Assembly (NCBI RefSeq): GCF_016469335.1
Contig: NZ_CP059888.1
Location: 310,001 to 374,000 of the forward strand
Length of the DNA: 64,000 nt
Source: Flocculibacter collagenilyticus
Lineage (GTDB): Bacteria; Pseudomonadota; Gammaproteobacteria; Enterobacterales; Alteromonadaceae
Reading direction: 5' to 3'
The notes under the pieces are model-generated. The model saw only the letters and a list, made by a program, of their open reading frames with translations. It did no database searches and had not been told where the DNA came from. A program made the position numbers and the translations under genes. Below are positions 44,366 through 54,900 of the stretch, one piece after another (position 1 is the stretch's first letter; each line of letters begins with the position of its first letter).

Positions 44366-46699
44366 ATGCAGTCAGAGTTATTCGATCCTGGTCTTATTGC
44401 TTTAGTTAATATCGCAAAACTTCACAACATTCCCATTGAAATTTCGCAATTACAGCATCAATTTTCGCGTGAAAATGATGTGTTTAATGACAATGATATT
44501 TTAAGAGCGGCCAAAGCAACAGGGTTTAAAGCTGAAAAGCAAACGCCTGAACTTGTAAAATTAGACAACCATATATTGCCAGCAATAGCGAAAGCTCGAG
44601 ATGGTAGCTACTTTATTTTGGCAAAAACAAACCAAGACGAAGAAAATGGAACAACCCGCTTTCTTGTTCAACGTATTGCAGAGCAGCACACGCCACCAGA
44701 AGTGTTAGAAGAAGGTGATTTTCAAAGCTTATGGTCTGGTGAAGTGCTATTGCTCAGGCCTAAAAGTCGTAATAGTTGGCTTAAACATGATGAGTTTAAT
44801 ATAAGCTGGTTTATTCCAAGTTTGAGAAAATATAAAAAGTTGTTCATTGAAGTGATATGGGCTTCACTTTTTATTCAACTGTTCGCACTTGTAACACCAT
44901 TATTTTTCCAAGTCGTCATGGATAAGGTATTAGTGCATAAAGGATATAGCACGTTAGATGTACTTGCGATCGGCTTTTTTGCTATCGCACTATTTGATGT
45001 TGTGCTTGGTGGGTTACGTAACTATGTCTTTAGCCATAGCACTAATCGGGTGGATGTTGAGTTAGGTGCGAAATTATATAACCACCTACTTGCATTACCA
45101 CTGTCTTATTTTAAAGCTAGAGCTGTTGGGCAAAATGTCGCTCGTGTAAGAGAATTGGATACCATTCGCAACTTTATTACAGGATCGGCTCTTACTTTAC
45201 TTATAGACTTATCTTTCACCGTTATCTTCTTTGCGGTACTGTGGTGGTATAGCCCTACTTTAACTTGGGTAGTACTTGCTACTATACCGCTTTATATCTT
45301 GTTATCTCTGTTTATCACTCCTATTTTACGTCATCGCTTGAACAACAAGTTTAAGTATGGCGCTGAAAATCAAGCCTTTTTAGTTGAGTCTGTCACTGGA
45401 GTTGAAACGGTTAAGTCTCAAGCAGTTGAGCCACAGTTTCAACGCAAGTGGGAAGATCAGCTAGCCAAATATGTTCATGCATCATTTCGAGCTCAAAACT
45501 TGGGAAATATATCTAATCAAATAGCGAGTTTTATTAGTAAGTTAACTACTTTAGGTATTGTGTGGATTGGTGCTCATTTAGTGATGAAAGGGGATTTATC
45601 AGTCGGTCAGCTTGTTGCTTTTAATATGATAGCAGGGCGTGTAAACGAGCCAATTCTTAAATTGGTTGGACTATGGCAAGAATTCCAGCAAGCAGGTATT
45701 TCACTCAAGCGATTAGGAGATATTTTAAATTCACCATGTGAACCAGGATTTAATCCTAACAGAAGTACTTTGCCAAGTATTCAAGGAAAGGTCACATTTG
45801 AAAACGTTAACTTTAGATATGATCCAGAAGGTCAGCGAGTTCTTCACAGTTTAGAATTACAAGTTAATCCAGGAGAAGTGCTAGGGATAGTCGGTCGTTC
45901 AGGCTCTGGTAAAAGTACACTCACCAAGTTAATTCAGCGCCTACATGTACCTGAATCGGGTCGAGTATTAGTAGATGGTGTTGATTTGTCGATGGTGGAT
46001 ACAGCATGGCTTAGGCGTAATGTGGGGGTGGTGTTACAAGAAAACTTTTTATTTAATCGCACGGTTCGTGAAAACATTGCCTTGTCTAACCCCGGGTTAC
46101 CTATGGAGCAAGTTGTAGAAGCTGCAAAACTTGCCGGTGCACATGAGTTTATTTTAGAGTTACCAAACGGATATGATTCCATGGTTGGCGAACAGGGCGC
46201 TAATTTGTCAGGTGGCCAAAGGCAACGATTAGCTATAGCTCGAGCGTTAATGAATAACCCTCGCATTTTAATTTTTGATGAAGCGACAAGTGCTCTCGAC
46301 TATGAGTCAGAGCGAATTATCCAAGAAAACATGGCTCGAATTTGCTATAACCGAACGGTATTCATCATTGCTCACCGATTAAGTACTGTTCGTGGCACAG
46401 ATCGGATTGTAGTGATGGATAAAGGGGTGATTGTTGAACAAGGTAATCATGAGCAATTACTAAAACAGCAAGGATATTACGCTAAATTAAATGGTTTCCA
46501 AAACCATGTTCCTCCTATTAGGCCTATTAAACCGTTAAATCCCTTAGCGCAGTCAAAACCTATACCTGCAACTAAAAAAGCCAGTAAACAAGGTGCTTCA
46601 GTAATAAATACAGTACCGCATGAATCAGCTTCTGAACATAACGGGAAGCCTGCGATGCCTTCTAGTGCTATAGCAACATCAGAAGTGGTGGAGAAATAG
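44366..46699 (+). CDS. Type I secretion ABC exporter (HlyB/LapB type, C39-like domain)
   Basis: 777 residues. Residues 1-130 form a C39-peptidase-like domain without the catalytic cysteine (DPGLIALVNIAKLHNIP), the non-cleaving form that docks RTX substrates. Five or six membrane helices follow (about 155-430). The nucleotide-binding domain has Walker A at 510-518 (GRSGSGKST), the LSGGQ signature at 614-618, and LIFDEATSALD. The last 60-70 residues are an unusual Pro/Lys/Ser-rich tail. It exports the RTX protein encoded three genes downstream. Confidence 0.94.
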   Translation: MQSELFDPGLIALVNIAKLHNIPIEISQLQHQFSRENDVFNDNDILRAAKATGFKAEKQTPELVKLDNHILPAIAKARDGSYFILAKTNQDEENGTTRFLVQRIAEQHTPPEVLEEGDFQSLWSGEVLLLRPKSRNSWLKHDEFNISWFIPSLRKYKKLFIEVIWASLFIQLFALVTPLFFQVVMDKVLVHKGYSTLDVLAIGFFAIALFDVVLGGLRNYVFSHSTNRVDVELGAKLYNHLLALPLSYFKARAVGQNVARVRELDTIRNFITGSALTLLIDLSFTVIFFAVLWWYSPTLTWVVLATIPLYILLSLFITPILRHRLNNKFKYGAENQAFLVESVTGVETVKSQAVEPQFQRKWEDQLAKYVHASFRAQNLGNISNQIASFISKLTTLGIVWIGAHLVMKGDLSVGQLVAFNMIAGRVNEPILKLVGLWQEFQQAGISLKRLGDILNSPCEPGFNPNRSTLPSIQGKVTFENVNFRYDPEGQRVLHSLELQVNPGEVLGIVGRSGSGKSTLTKLIQRLHVPESGRVLVDGVDLSMVDTAWLRRNVGVVLQENFLFNRTVRENIALSNPGLPMEQVVEAAKLAGAHEFILELPNGYDSMVGEQGANLSGGQRQRLAIARALMNNPRILIFDEATSALDYESERIIQENMARICYNRTVFIIAHRLSTVRGTDRIVVMDKGVIVEQGNHEQLLKQQGYYAKLNGFQNHVPPIRPIKPLNPLAQSKPIPATKKASKQGASVINTVPHESASEHNGKPAMPSSAIATSEVVEK

Positions 46700-46700
46700 A

Positions 46701-48164
46701 ATGAATAAGGATTTATCAAATTCGCAAGAAGTCGTGGTTTCTCAAGGTCGTCAATTCTCGCCAATCAAACACATAGTAGAAGCATGGAAAACGCGAGGAA
46801 AAATAGGCGATAACACTATACCGCGTAAAGAAGCTGCATTTATGCCTGCGGCACTAGAAATCCAGCATACGCCTCCACGTCCGATCGCACGATGGATCAT
46901 TTATATCATTATTGCATTATTTATTTTTGTAATTGTTTGGGCATGTTTAGGTCGAGTTAATATTGTTGCTGTTGCCGAAGGGCAAGTCATTTCATCTACA
47001 AGAATTAAAGAAATACAACCATTTGATCGCGGTGTTGTAAGCGCAATCCATGTTAAAGAGGGAGACTATGTAAAAGCAGGAGATTTGTTAATTAGTTTAG
47101 ATAGGGTATTAACTAAAGCAGATGTTACTCGCTTACAACAGCAAATTCGGGATTTAGATGGGCAAATAATGCGCAATGAGGCGATGTTACTGCTGTTAGA
47201 AGAGGGGAGTGTATTAACGCCATTACTCGCATGGCAGAGTGTCAGTGAAAATCGCACCGTATCTTTTAAGCAAGGTGCTTTGTTGCATCAGCAATGGTTA
47301 TCCCAGCAATGGATGGCTTATCAAGCTGAGCGTCAAGCATTGCAATTGTCATTGCAAAGTCGCCGTCAAGATAAGCTAGTTTCACAGCAAGTAATTGCAA
47401 AATGGCAAGCAATGCTACCGCTAATTACGCAGCGTGTTGAATCGTTATCCTCATTAGCTAAAAAGCAGATGGGAGCACAAAATCAATATTTAGAGCTAGA
47501 GCAGCAGCGCATTGAAATTGCACAAAGCTTGGCCGTTGAAACCGCAAAATTAAATACTCAAGACTCTGCAATTGCTGAAGCAGAAACGCAACTTAACTTA
47601 TTAACATATAGATTAAAAACAGAGCTTTTGGGTCAATTGAACCAATTTAAAACCCAACATGAGACTTATCAACAAGATTTTAGTAAAGCACAAGAACTGA
47701 ATGCAAAGCAGTCTATCCGCTCACCAGTGGATGGTGTTGTTCAGCAACTTTTAATTTCTACGGTAGGAGGAGTAGTGACACCTGCCCAGCAGCTGATGTT
47801 AATTGTACCTGAGCAAGATCAATTAATTGCAGAAGTCTTCTTGGAAAATAAAGACATTGGCTTTGTGCAAGAAGGGCAAGCAGCAGAGGTTAAATTACAT
47901 ACTTTTCCTTTCACTAAATATGGCGTAGTACATGGAGAAGTAACACATATTTCGGATGATGCAATTCAAGACGAAAAACGCGGAGCGATATTTGCTATGC
48001 AGGTTCGGTTAAAAGAGCATGCACTGTTGGTGGAAGGCAAAGAGATTAAGCTAAAACCAGGTATGACGTTAAGCGTAGAAGTACAAACTGGTAAGCGCAG
48101 GTTAATAGAGTTTTTCTTAGCGCCATTACTAAGATACAAGAGCGAAAGTATTCGCGAAAGATAA
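46701..48164 (+). CDS. HlyD-family type I secretion adaptor
   Basis: 487-residue membrane-fusion protein. One membrane helix lies at about 65-88, then a lipoyl-like half (GQVISSTRIKEIQPFDRGVVSAIHVKEGDYVKAGDLLI), long coiled coils (about 145-340), and the return half (SPVDGVVQQLLISTVGGVVTPAQQLMLIVPE). It bridges the ABC exporter to a TolC-type outer-membrane channel, which is not encoded in the window. GGAG precedes the ATG, one base past the exporter stop. Confidence 0.94.
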   Translation: MNKDLSNSQEVVVSQGRQFSPIKHIVEAWKTRGKIGDNTIPRKEAAFMPAALEIQHTPPRPIARWIIYIIIALFIFVIVWACLGRVNIVAVAEGQVISSTRIKEIQPFDRGVVSAIHVKEGDYVKAGDLLISLDRVLTKADVTRLQQQIRDLDGQIMRNEAMLLLLEEGSVLTPLLAWQSVSENRTVSFKQGALLHQQWLSQQWMAYQAERQALQLSLQSRRQDKLVSQQVIAKWQAMLPLITQRVESLSSLAKKQMGAQNQYLELEQQRIEIAQSLAVETAKLNTQDSAIAEAETQLNLLTYRLKTELLGQLNQFKTQHETYQQDFSKAQELNAKQSIRSPVDGVVQQLLISTVGGVVTPAQQLMLIVPEQDQLIAEVFLENKDIGFVQEGQAAEVKLHTFPFTKYGVVHGEVTHISDDAIQDEKRGAIFAMQVRLKEHALLVEGKEIKLKPGMTLSVEVQTGKRRLIEFFLAPLLRYKSESIRER

Positions 48165-48177
48165 GCAGGAAGCAAAA

Positions 48178-48885
48178 ATGTTAAAACATATTACGATGAA
48201 GCGAGTGCTGCTTGCGCTTCTTGTTATATTTTTAGTCATAAATATAGTTCAAGTAGAATGGGTAAGTACTTACAAACAACATTTTTATGTTGATGAAGCA
48301 TACTGTAAAAGTAAAGGCGAGTTGAATCCCGTATTCAAAGAAAGGGTTGACGGACAGCATAAAACTGTAAATGTTGCAGGGTATCAGGTGCACTTACCTA
48401 AAAACTTTTTTATCTCGGGTAAGACAGAAGGGAACTACAATAAAAGTTGCTCTACTGCTGTGCATTTAGTACTCCATCATGCTGTTCTGATTGGAACAGA
48501 CATCACTCCCAAAATACCTGACAATACACATGTTGTTGTAGGGATTTCTAAACATAAACATGGACGTTCGACTGCAAGGCACAAGCAAGCGGATGTTAAG
48601 TACGACGAAAAGTTTGATCTACAATTTTATATTAATCCAATAACTAAAAAATCTAACTTTCTAACTGGCAAACTTGCCCCGCACGAGCGCGTTACCAAAG
48701 AAGCTAAGCAAACAGGTGAAGTTCGTTTCATTTGTTACGATGACCCTCGCAACACAAATTTTTCAAACTGCTCAACGGTCGAGCAGATCCACCCAGATAT
48801 CACGCTAGAAATTACGTTGCAAACAGAGCACTTAATGCATTGGCGAGATATCTATTTATTTATCACAAACATGTTTATTAAATAA
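48178..48885 (+). CDS. Unrecognised membrane-anchored periplasmic protein in the T1SS operon
   Basis: 235 residues. A hydrophobic N-terminal segment (about 9-25) is a signal anchor or signal peptide. The rest is polar, with four cysteines (AYCKSKGE, NKSCST, RFICYDDP, FSNCST), enough for two disulfides, and many lysines and histidines. No family is recognised and no catalytic motif stands out. A strong AGGAAG site precedes the ATG. It lies between the HlyD gene (13 bp) and the RTX gene (18 bp), so a role in secretion, folding or processing of that RTX protein is likely but inferred from position only. Confidence 0.75.
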   Translation: MLKHITMKRVLLALLVIFLVINIVQVEWVSTYKQHFYVDEAYCKSKGELNPVFKERVDGQHKTVNVAGYQVHLPKNFFISGKTEGNYNKSCSTAVHLVLHHAVLIGTDITPKIPDNTHVVVGISKHKHGRSTARHKQADVKYDEKFDLQFYINPITKKSNFLTGKLAPHERVTKEAKQTGEVRFICYDDPRNTNFSNCSTVEQIHPDITLEITLQTEHLMHWRDIYLFITNMFIK

Positions 48886-48903
48886 ATCTAGTAGAGGTAT
48901 AAC

Positions 48904-51900
48904 GTGCCACATTATTTGACTGATGAGCAAATTCAAGAGTTATTAGCGCTGAGAAATGAAGGGCTAAATGCAGAAGGTAATTATTCACATATATACGAGC
49001 GAATTGTGGAAATGTTACCAGATGAAATACCGGATAGCATGGTTAGATTATGGTTTCGTGGAGCAGCGGAAGCAAATGCTGGCACAGGGGCATACGCTGT
49101 GCTTATTCGTGAATTCAGTAAGATGCAAATGGCGCTTCGGGGTGTAGGGTATACACCTGAATTGATGCAAGAGGCCTCAAATAAAGTTGCTGAACAAGCA
49201 ATGGAAGATTTATTTGGTAAAGAGGGGGCTTTTGATGATTCACGTAGAGATCCTGAAACGGGATTGTGGACATTTTTAACTATTGAAGATATTGCTGCAA
49301 AAGATGCGACGGCTGTAGGAGCTGTATTATTTGGCAATTTGGCAGACGATACAGCTGGTGGAAACATTAATGCTGGGTGGGCTGGTACACTGCTATTTTC
49401 ATCTTTGGGTAGCAATCAAACATGGCGTTTAATATCAGCGGGTGATGGTGGTAGTGCGGATGCTAAATTGAATCGATTAGATGATATTAAAAACTTAATG
49501 TTTGCTGCGCATGCGTTTAACCATGCTATGAATGAAGTCATGTCGCTAGGTGAGCATACATTAAATGGACTTATAGACTACGGAATTGGTGATGAAACCA
49601 CATGGAGCTCACCATCAGCAGTTTGGAGTTATGTGACTGGCAACTTGGCGGGGCTAATGTCTGGTGATGCCGCAACAATCATGCAAATGATTCATAGAGC
49701 TGGCCTAGAAAAAACACTGAGTTGGCTAATGACGACTATTACAGGTGAACAGACAACTGTTACTGAAGGTCAGTTTGAAGCGGTTGCGACCTCGTTCTTC
49801 CAGCAATTTGATTCAACAGAAAGTCAATCTAGAGAAACTTCACTATTGCCAAGGAATGCAGAGGAAATCTTCCAATTAGCACAAAGCAATGAAGCAGTTC
49901 GTTACGCCTTGGTAATGGGGTCTCCAATAGTGGTTGTCAAGGATAGTTATGATATTGATTTGTCTTTATATAACAGTGAAACTGGCGAAGGTGCACTGTC
50001 GGAGCAATATCTTATAGACCGTAGTAACTACTTAGCGTACTTAGCACAATTCAGTATTGTAGAAGAAACGCTTAGGGGTCCGGAATTAAGCACTTATCAA
50101 GATTTAACTACAGGTGAATTATTGCACGTTGATGCTGCATCGCATGCCAACCCTTCTAGGCAGTTCATTTTTGGCGGGCAGAGTGCAGATGAAATAAATG
50201 GTCTTGGTGGTAGTGATCATTTATATGGTGGTGAAGGTATTGATACTATCAACGGTAATGGCGGAGATGATTACTTAGAAGGAAATGCTGGAGACGATAC
50301 GCTAAATGGTGGTGCAGGTAATGACATGCTAGTTGGAGGTGAAGGCTCTGACGTCATGAAAGGAGGAAGTGGGAGTGATACCTATATCGTAGACTCGTTA
50401 TCAGATACTGTCATTGAAAATGCTAATGAAGGTGAAAACGATCAAATTCACACATTTTTTGATTATTCATTAGCGTCGAATTCAGAAGTAGAGGTACTTA
50501 AGCTATTAGAAGTGGAAGAAGGTAAAACGGCCGCGATCAAAGGCACCGGTAATAACCTTGACAACACGATCATAGGTAACAGTGCTAATAATCAGCTTCA
50601 TGGTGGAGATGGTGCTGACTACTTATATGGTAATGAGGGCTCAGATACCCTAGTTGGTGGCGAAGATGCTTCAGACGATTACTTAGATGGAGGCGCTGGT
50701 GGCGACAATATGACAGGTGGTGCAGGTAATGACACCTATATTGTTGATTCATTACAAGATGTTGTTAATGAAACTGCAGGTCAAGGTTCTGAAGACAAAA
50801 TAGTCTCTCATGTCGATTATGAACTTACTGAGCAGCAGAATATTGAAATATTAAGACTTGCGGAAACAGGAGTTGATGGCTTACCTGCGCCAATTATGGC
50901 TACAGGAAATGCGTTAGACAATCAGATTTTTGGTAATCGATATAATAATATCTTACAGGGCGGTAAAGGCGATGACTATATAGAGGGTGGCATAGGTAGT
51001 GATATTCTATATGGTGGTACAGGTACCGATAGACTACTTGGTGGTGAAGGTATTGATACATACTTTGTACAGCGTGGCGATATCATTTATGACAGCGATG
51101 GAGCAGGTTCAGTTTATGCTGCTATTGATGGTATAAATAATTATAGTAATCGCTACAAAGGTGGCGAGTTTGTTGATCGCGACGATGAAGGCAATCGTTT
51201 CTACGAAGATGAGTCGACAGGAACTCGTTTTACCCTAACTACGAATCTTGACTTGATAATTAATGGCGGTATTACTGTAAAGAATTTCCGTAATGGTGAT
51301 TTAGGTATTTTCTTAACCGCTAGTGGTGGTAGCTCTGCACCAACAAGACCAAGACCACAACCGGCGGATCCTTTGGTCCTAGACTTAGATGGGGATGGAG
51401 TTGAAAGCACTGGATTATCGCGATACTTCGATTTTAATGGAGATGGTTTCCGTACATTAACAGGTTTTGCTGGAGGAGACGACGGCTTACTTGCATTGGA
51501 TATTAATGGGAATGGTATTGTCGACAGTGGTAGGGAATTATTTGGTGATTCAACCGTACTACAAAATGGTAATATCGCTATTCATGGCTTTTTAGCTTTA
51601 CAGGAATATGATGAAAATCAAGATGGTGTGATTGATCAAAGTGATGCTATCTATAGTGAACTAAAAGTATGGCGAGATGCGAATTTAGACGGCTTGTCAG
51701 ACCCTAGCGAAATCTATAATTTGGCAGCTCTAGATATTGTTAGTTTAAATACCAGCTATGAAGATGATGGCAGCGTCGTTAATGGTAATGTTTACGAATA
51801 CAGCAGCACATTCACTACTGGAAGTGGTGAAGAGCGTGCAATGTCAGCTATCTTCTTTCAAGCAAATAATCAGCAAACTATTTATAACAACGACATAGAT

Positions 51901-54900
51901 ATTCCAGCACACTTACTTGACTTGCCTGAAGTAGCGGGTACAGGTAACGTCCTTTCATTGCGCACAGCAATGGCACTAGATGAAACGGGGCACTTAGAGC
52001 AGTTAGTCAGAAACTACATCACTGGTGCTGAGCATCATACAGCGCAACACCTTGATGAAATTATTGCCACTTGGGCAGGGGTTGATTATTCAACCAATAA
52101 AACTACGCGTCAGCATCGTATTCTTGAACAATTTTTTGGTGGAAGCATTCCTGAGTTGCGAAGCAATACGATTCAATTAACTTATGATAGGTATATAACC
52201 TATTTTACAGAAACGTTTGAGCGTTACGGCTACATGAGAGAGTTCTTTGCTGACGATGTTTATGATATTGATACAAACACGTGGTTAGTGGATGACTTTT
52301 CTACATATTTTGAAAACTATTTCACAGCACTAAATGCCAAAGATCCGGCGTTAGCCAAACTTCAGCAAAATGAGCTCTTAACATCCCAATATGGGCAGCT
52401 ACAAATGCCATTGGTGTATAACGTTTTATTGTTAGATGGAACAAGGCACATACTCGATGGTGGTGAAGCTGGTGAGCTAAACGGCAGTGAAGGCGTTGAC
52501 TATATTGATGCGCGAGCGGGAAATGACACTATCCATGCTGGCGATGGTGATGATAATGTGTTTGGCCGTTATGGCAGTGATACTGTATATGATGGAGCAG
52601 GTAACGATAGTATCCACCTTGGCGAAGGAAACGATACGTTGCACGGTGGTGCGGGGGACGATGAAGTATCATTAGGTGATGGTAATGATACCGTATACGC
52701 AGGGCAAGGTAATGATACCTTTACTGACACGAAAGGGGATGAGCTATATGTATTTTCGGGAGACTTTGGGCAAGATCTTATCAAAGATTACACTGGGCGA
52801 GGTGTCATCCACTTAACTGATGTAAGTAGCGCTGATGATATCACCTTCTCGAAGAATCACTCAGAGCTAATCATTCAAATAAACGGTACTGAAAATACGA
52901 TTCGCATTGCACAGTTCTTCTCTAGTAAAAGAGGAATTGAAAATATTAGACTTGGTGACAATGCTGTGCTAAGTGCTGAGGAAGTGATTGCAATGCTAGG
53001 TCTATCTGAAATTCCTACAAATATTTATGGTACGGAGTTTGATGATAATCTTGTGGGACATGACGATGTTGATCAGTCTATTAGAGGCTATAAAGGCAAT
53101 GACACCCTCTCGGGAGGAAAGAGTGACGACACCCTAAATGGTGGTGAGGGCTCGGATACATATTTATTTGGCAGAGGGGCGGGCACTGACCGTATCGATG
53201 AATACAAAAATACTCAAGGAGATGTAGATAAGATAAAACTTGACGCAGATATTTCTCCGGAAGATATTTTGTTAAAAAGTGCTGTAAATGGCTTAGTTTT
53301 GAGCATCAAAGGTACATCAGATACCTTAACGATCAATCGTTTAGGTAACCTAGCTACGGTTATTGAACAAATTGAATTTGCTGACGGAACTGTATGGGAT
53401 AGTGCTCAGATTGTTGCTAACACTATTCAAATCTCAAGTGAGTCTGATGTTTGGGTTGGGGACAGCGAAGCAAACAGTGTTGACTTATTAAGTGGTGACG
53501 ATACAGCGTATGGCCAAGGCGGCGATGACACCATAACTGGTGGCCATGGAGATGATAGGCTATATGGCAAGGATGGTAATGACCAGTTACTAGGCGGTGA
53601 AGGTGATGACAACTTAAATGGTGACGATGGTAACGATACGTTAGTTGGTGGAGCTGGTGATGATTCATTATTAGGTGATTATGGTGATGACACCATCGAT
53701 GGTGGCACTGGCAATGATTATTTGGTTGGTGGGCGAGGCCTTGACGTATACCTCTTTGGCCATGGTGACGGTAACGATCGTATATGGCACTCAAGGTATG
53801 ACGGTACGGATATAGTCCGCTTCAAAGACGGAGTAACTAAAGAACAGCTAGGTTTTTCTCGTATTGGTACTGATTTACTCATTACACTAACTGACACCAA
53901 TGGTTCAGAAAGCACCCTTTCTCTATATGGTTGGTATGAAAATTCAAGATATGGCTCCTATTCGCCTTACTATGTGAAGCAATTTGAACTGGCTGATGGT
54001 TCAGTAATTTCTGCGGATGAAATAATTAATTACACAAATAACCCAACAGATGGTAACGATCATTTGGTTGGTGCAGGAGATCAAGATATAACCTTGGATG
54101 CATTGGCAGGTGATGACCATGTGACAATGGGGGGCGGGAATGATGATATTACCGGTGGTGCAGGGAATGATACGGTCTTTCTTGGTGATGGTAGAAATAC
54201 TTTCCGATATAACTTAGGTGATGGCAGCGACAAGCTTTACATGAATTCAAATAACTCATACGACACAATTCAGTTTGGCGCTGGTATAACTACTAGTCAA
54301 CTGGACTTTAATATGAGTTTGCTTGGAACGCTCAAGATAACGATTAAAGATACCAATGATACGATAACAGTTACTGGATTGGGGCAAAGACCGGGCGATA
54401 GTGCATTGAAGTTTATTTCGTTTGCTGATGGAGAGGTAATTAATTTTCATCAACTTTGGCTAAGACAGTTCCAACAAGAAATTGAAAATGAACTCCCCGA
54501 CACTGAACGAAGTACGCTTATTGGTGCGTATGATGTGGTGTTTGATGATGACGTTAATGAGACCGATATATATCAACTAGATGCTGGGTTTGGCGTTGCC
54601 CGAGTAAATGATCGAAATTCAGCTTTTGATGTTTTACGATTTGAGGGTGAAAATCCAGATAGTTTAACTTTTTATCGATCAGGCAAAGATTTACATTTAC
54701 TGTTTGCTGATAATAGTGACCGAGTCATTATTCCAAACTGGTATGACTCTAATTATTACCCAATTGGTCGAATTGAGTTTTCAAATGGGATTGTTTGGGA
54801 AAAAGCGGAAGTTGATAGCCGCGCAGATGCCGCAGTTGATTTGCCTTCTGAACTCGGGTTAACACGCACAGCAGACGAAGATGGTAACGTGAATGGAACT

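Noticed and set aside
53423-53794. Minus-strand frames inside the RTX gene, rich in His/Leu or Ser/Pro
   Set aside because: Products of reading the GGxGxD repeat backwards; such shadows recur in every RTX block (also 56342-56707 and 57735-58082).
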